In this document: piece by piece, positions 6,532 to 9,309 of the stretch
How positions within the stretch are numbered: position 1 is the stretch's first letter
Layout of the letters: every line of letters starts with the position of its first letter
DNA from: Gammaproteobacteria bacterium
GTDB taxonomy: Bacteria; Pseudomonadota; Gammaproteobacteria; Steroidobacterales; Steroidobacteraceae
Length of the DNA: 9,309 nucleotides
Assembly: GCA_030830595.1 (NCBI GenBank)
Contig: JAURMS010000130.1
Coordinates: 1 to 9,309, forward strand
Reading direction: 5' to 3'
Translations under genes and position numbers: made by a program
The notes under the pieces: generated by a model
Seen by the model: only the letters and a program-made list of their open reading frames with translations
The model's database searches: none
What the model was told of the DNA's origin: nothing

Positions 6532-9087
6532 TCAGCGGCTGCTGCCGAACTTGGCCCCGAACTCCAGCCCGAAGCTGACCGGTGCACCCCACTGGGTGTG
6601 CGTCCACAGCTCCGCCACCGACTGCGAGGCGATGCGATAACGCTCATCCAGCAGGTTCTTGCCGAAGGCTCGCACGAAGTAACGGTCCTCGGCATCGGTA
6701 TAAGTCACCGACAGGTTCACCAGCGTCTTCTCGTCCAGGTAGGCGTCGAACTCACGGCCGGCCGCCGAGATGTAGAAGAGGTTTTCTGCCTCGTAGTACA
6801 CCTCGCCCGCGATCGCCAGCGAGCCATTCGCCAAGTCCATCGTGTAGACGCCCTGCACCGCACCGCTGCGCTTGGGGGAACGCGGCACCGGCAGACCCGA
6901 GAAGTCGCCCACGAACTCCAAAATCGTGCCACCGCTTACGGGATCGACCAAGCTCGGCTGGTTGATTCTGAAGGTGTCGTACTTCGCATCCAGGAACGAG
7001 GCCTGGGCACGGACCTGGAAATTGTCCGTGAGCAGCGCCTGCATCTCGATCTCCAGGCCCTTCGAGGTCACTTCTGCAGCGTTATAGAACACTGTTTCCT
7101 GGAACTCGCTGGTTTGGCCTTCCCGAGTAACCGAGGTGATGATGTTCACAGCCCGCTGGGCGTCTTCGTATTCCGTCAGGAAGATGGTCGGATTCAGGCG
7201 GAAGCGACCACTGGGCGACTCATATTTGAAGCCCAGCTCGTAATTGGTAGCAAACTCCGGGTCTACCGGACGGGTCAAGGCCGGAACCATCAGGCCGCTG
7301 GTGCCAGTCTGGTCGTTGTATCCACCGGCTTTGTAACCCCGACTGACGGTCAGGTAGGAAAACAGGGATTCGCTGTATTGATAGGAGCCCGTCACACGCC
7401 AGCTGTTTTCAGACCACGTACGGCTCAGGTTGTCAAAACCGGGAGTCTGGTCATTGACGTAAAAGCCGCCGGGATATTTCTTGAAGTTGCTGGCCTGGAT
7501 TGCCGAACTAAAGTCAGTCCAGTCGAGGCTGCCGTTGGCCAGGTTGTCATCCAGCAGGTCAAAGGCAACCTGCGTGCGACCCTCCCAGGACCGCTCGTCG
7601 CGGGTGTAGCGCAGGCCGGCGCCGAGCGTGAACTTGTCGCTGAGCTGCCAAGTCACGTCAGCGAAACCCGCCAGCGACTCGGAATCCTGCGCGTTACAGA
7701 GGATAGACGGACTGTTGTTGAACAGCTGCGGGGGCAGGCCCAGCGCGCCAAAGTCCACGATCATGTCCACGAAGCCGAGCACCTGGACCACGCAGAAGGC
7801 CGCATCGTTGGTCTGCTGGAAGGCGCCGACCACGTAGTTGAAGGCGCCATCGTTGTTGGAGGCCAGGCGGACCTCGAACTGGGTGGTCTCACGCGTGGTG
7901 TCGCGTGTGGCGTCGAACAGCGACAGCACCGAGCCATCGACCGTGTTGACCGGCGCAGCACCCGTATAGGTGTTGGGCAGGTGCTCGTCCTGGTCGCGCT
8001 TGCCAGCGACCGCAAACAGGGTGTGGCTGCCCAGGTCCCACTCGAGGTTGGCATAGATGCCATCCACATCAATGCGCTGGCCCTTCTGCATATCGATCAG
8101 GAAGCCCGAGCGCTGCGAGGAGGCCATGTTGTCCAGCGGGTCGCCGGAGGGCCGCGTCACGCCCAGGGCGTTCCACAGGTACGGGCCATCCGGCGGCGTG
8201 TCGTTGTAGGACGGTACGGCATCCGACTTGTCGCGCATGTACTCGTACTGCAGCAGGACGGTGACATCCTCGGAGGGATTCCACTGGGCCTTGATGCGGC
8301 CGTTGACGACGTCGTCCCCGCCGATGCTCTGGCCAGCGCCGAAGCCCTCGCCAGAGGTGTCGGTGATGCCGGGGATCGGGTCTGCGGTGAAGGTCACCAG
8401 CGGGCCGTAGTCGGCACCCAGCTTGTAATAGCCGTCGGACTTGTTGTACGAGGCGGCAACGCGCACCGAGAAGACGTCCTCGATCAGCGGCAGGTCCACA
8501 GCAGCCTGCACGCGCTCGGTGTTGAAGCTGCCATAGCTGAGGCGCAGGTCGGCGCCGAACTCGCTCATATTCGGCCGCTTGGTGCGGATCTGCACCGCGC
8601 CACCGGTGGTGTTCTTGCCGAACAGCGTGCCCTGCGGACCGCGCAGCACCTCGACGCTTTGGATGTCGAAGGTATCGAGCAGCTGGGTCTGGACCGACGG
8701 CATCACGAAGTCATCGACCTGCACGCCGACCGGCGAGTCCTGGTAGACGATGATGTCGGTGACGCCGACGCCGCGCATGGCGAAGGACGCCGCGTTGAAG
8801 GCGGTGATGCGCGAAGCGGAGAAGCCGGGCACCGACGCGGCGATGGCCGAAATATCCTTGGCCACGAACTGGTCGATCTGGGTGGCGGTCACGGCGGTCA
8901 CCGACACCGGCGTGGTCTGCAGGTCCGTCTCGGACGCACTACGCGTCGCGGTGACCATGACCTCTTCGAGTGTTGCGGGAGCACCCTCTTGGGCCAGCGC
9001 CACGCCGCTGAAACCGACTGCGGATGCACTGGCGAAAACGGCGGCCTTCAGCGAACGGGCGACGGCCTGCCTCAAAGCGATGGACAT
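6532..9087 (-). CDS. TonB-dependent outer-membrane receptor
   Basis: 851 residues from the ATG at 9087; an in-frame start at 9153 lacks a ribosome site and would mask the signal peptide. Residues 1-32 are a Sec signal peptide (RQAVARSLK, hydrophobic core, cleavage likely after VALA-32). Residues 39-50 (TLEEVMVTATRS) are the TonB-box region. The plug domain covers about 55-175 and includes VEVLRGPQGTLFGKNTTGGA (146-165). The remainder is a 22-strand-type beta barrel, with motifs such as LTVSRGYKAGGYND and GKNLLDERYR near the end. The mature protein has just two cysteines, Cys432 and Cys464, probably in one loop and able to form a disulfide. The chain ends AKFGSSR, so the usual C-terminal aromatic is followed by four extra residues. 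Such receptors import bulky or poorly diffusing substrates using TonB-ExbBD energy. The oxygenase neighbours suggest a carbon source rather than iron, but the ligand is not determinable here. Confidence 0.95.
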   Translation of the reverse strand: MSIALRQAVARSLKAAVFASASAVGFSGVALAQEGAPATLEEVMVTATRSASETDLQTTPVSVTAVTATQIDQFVAKDISAIAASVPGFSASRITAFNAASFAMRGVGVTDIIVYQDSPVGVQVDDFVMPSVQTQLLDTFDIQSVEVLRGPQGTLFGKNTTGGAVQIRTKRPNMSEFGADLRLSYGSFNTERVQAAVDLPLIEDVFSVRVAASYNKSDGYYKLGADYGPLVTFTADPIPGITDTSGEGFGAGQSIGGDDVVNGRIKAQWNPSEDVTVLLQYEYMRDKSDAVPSYNDTPPDGPYLWNALGVTRPSGDPLDNMASSQRSGFLIDMQKGQRIDVDGIYANLEWDLGSHTLFAVAGKRDQDEHLPNTYTGAAPVNTVDGSVLSLFDATRDTTRETTQFEVRLASNNDGAFNYVVGAFQQTNDAAFCVVQVLGFVDMIVDFGALGLPPQLFNNSPSILCNAQDSESLAGFADVTWQLSDKFTLGAGLRYTRDERSWEGRTQVAFDLLDDNLANGSLDWTDFSSAIQASNFKKYPGGFYVNDQTPGFDNLSRTWSENSWRVTGSYQYSESLFSYLTVSRGYKAGGYNDQTGTSGLMVPALTRPVDPEFATNYELGFKYESPSGRFRLNPTIFLTEYEDAQRAVNIITSVTREGQTSEFQETVFYNAAEVTSKGLEIEMQALLTDNFQVRAQASFLDAKYDTFRINQPSLVDPVSGGTILEFVGDFSGLPVPRSPKRSGAVQGVYTMDLANGSLAIAGEVYYEAENLFYISAAGREFDAYLDEKTLVNLSVTYTDAEDRYFVRAFGKNLLDERYRIASQSVAELWTHTQWGAPVSFGLEFGAKFGSSR

Positions 9088-9092
9088 AAATT

Positions 9093-9100
9093 CTCCCTCC
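9093..9100 (-). promoter_or_regulatory. Shine-Dalgarno of the receptor gene
   Basis: GGAGGGAG on the minus strand, 5 nt before the ATG at 9087. It is the best ribosome-binding site in the window and fixes the receptor start so that the protein begins with its signal peptide. Confidence 0.85.
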
Positions 9101-9125
9101 GGGGGATTGGTCTTGGGGAAACAAC

Positions 9126-9153
9126 AGTTTAGGCCCACAAATAAAAAAGTCAA
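9126..9153 (-). promoter_or_regulatory. Candidate sigma-70 promoter for the receptor gene
   Basis: On the minus strand, TTGACT (9148-9153) and TAAACT (9126-9131) are separated by 16 nt and match the -35 and -10 consensus at 5/6 and 4/6. Transcription would start near 9119, giving a leader of about 30 nt that includes the Shine-Dalgarno. The surrounding DNA is clearly more AT-rich than the genes. Confidence 0.45.
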
Positions 9154-9200
9154 AGCTTCCGGTTTTCCGAATGGAATTTTTGCGACGCGGGAGCGCTGAA

Positions 9201-9215
9201 TTTGACATATTCAAA
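9201..9215. promoter_or_regulatory. Dyad upstream of the receptor promoter, candidate regulator site
   Basis: TTTGA-CATAT-TCAAA is a perfect 5-bp dyad about 50 bp upstream of the candidate -35, a location suited to an activator. The rest of 9154-9309 holds no supported gene. The dyad is short and could be chance in AT-rich DNA. Confidence 0.25.
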
Positions 9216-9309
9216 AGGTCTGGTGCCCTTCTGGCCACTCGGACTGGATGCGTGGCACTCGTTTGTCTCTAATAAGCAACAACCTGTCGGTCTCTCCTTA
9301 CAAAACAAA

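Noticed and set aside
6469..9132. An 887-codon open frame on the plus strand, antisense to the receptor gene.
   Set aside because: Its codons are exact reverse complements of the receptor's codons, so it stays open simply because TTA, CTA and TCA are rare in this GC-rich gene. The protein shows no recognisable domain, and the opposite strand has signal peptide, TonB box and plug motifs.
9157..9170. TTCCGG/TTCCGA near-repeat beside the receptor promoter.
   Set aside because: Two imperfect 6-mers, 8 bp apart; too weak to call a binding site.
9248..9309. A plus-strand ATG open to the right edge (20 codons).
   Set aside because: No ribosome-binding site, and it uses codons rare in this window (CTA, ATA); too short to support.

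Overview
The window is GC-rich by eye, densely coding, and Gram-negative: it holds a TonB-dependent outer-membrane receptor with a Sec signal peptide. The protein families and style suggest a proteobacterium, possibly a gammaproteobacterium, but no rRNA or marker gene is present to confirm this. No tRNA, rRNA, insertion sequence, CRISPR array or phage gene was seen.

Layout. (1) Positions 1-1154, minus strand: two glutathione S-transferase (GST) family genes joined by an ATGA start/stop overlap; the distal one runs off the left edge. (2) Positions 1155-1268: a divergent intergenic region with an 18-bp perfect inverted repeat. (3) Positions 1269-5699, plus strand: a tight operon of four genes with gaps of only 1-8 nt. 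They encode a Rieske non-heme iron oxygenase alpha subunit, an HMG-CoA-synthase-like protein fused to a zinc-ribbon/OB-fold (DUF35) domain, an SCP2/Ltp-type thiolase, and a carboxymuconolactone decarboxylase/AhpD-like protein. (4) Positions 5696-6451, minus strand: an NAD-type short-chain dehydrogenase/reductase (SDR) whose stop codon interlocks with that of the plus operon in a shared CTAG. (5) Positions 6479-6508: a strong intrinsic terminator for the minus-strand receptor gene. (6) Positions 6532-9087, minus strand: the TonB-dependent receptor, with a clear Shine-Dalgarno and a plausible sigma-70 promoter upstream.

Reading as a whole: the set looks like an uptake-plus-catabolism locus for an unidentified, probably hydrophobic or cyclic compound. 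The receptor would import the substrate, the Rieske enzyme oxygenate it, and the SDR oxidise an alcohol. The HMGCS-like/DUF35 protein and the thiolase would act on a CoA ester, and the GSTs and AhpD-like protein could handle reactive or redox intermediates. The substrate cannot be read from the sequence.

The most unusual element is the HMGCS-DUF35 fusion next to the thiolase. The HMGCS-like part appears to lack the nucleophilic cysteine and catalytic histidine, while the zinc-ribbon cysteines and the thiolase cysteine are intact. This suggests a thiolase/DUF35 complex that makes or breaks C-C bonds, with the HMGCS fold kept for a structural or binding role.
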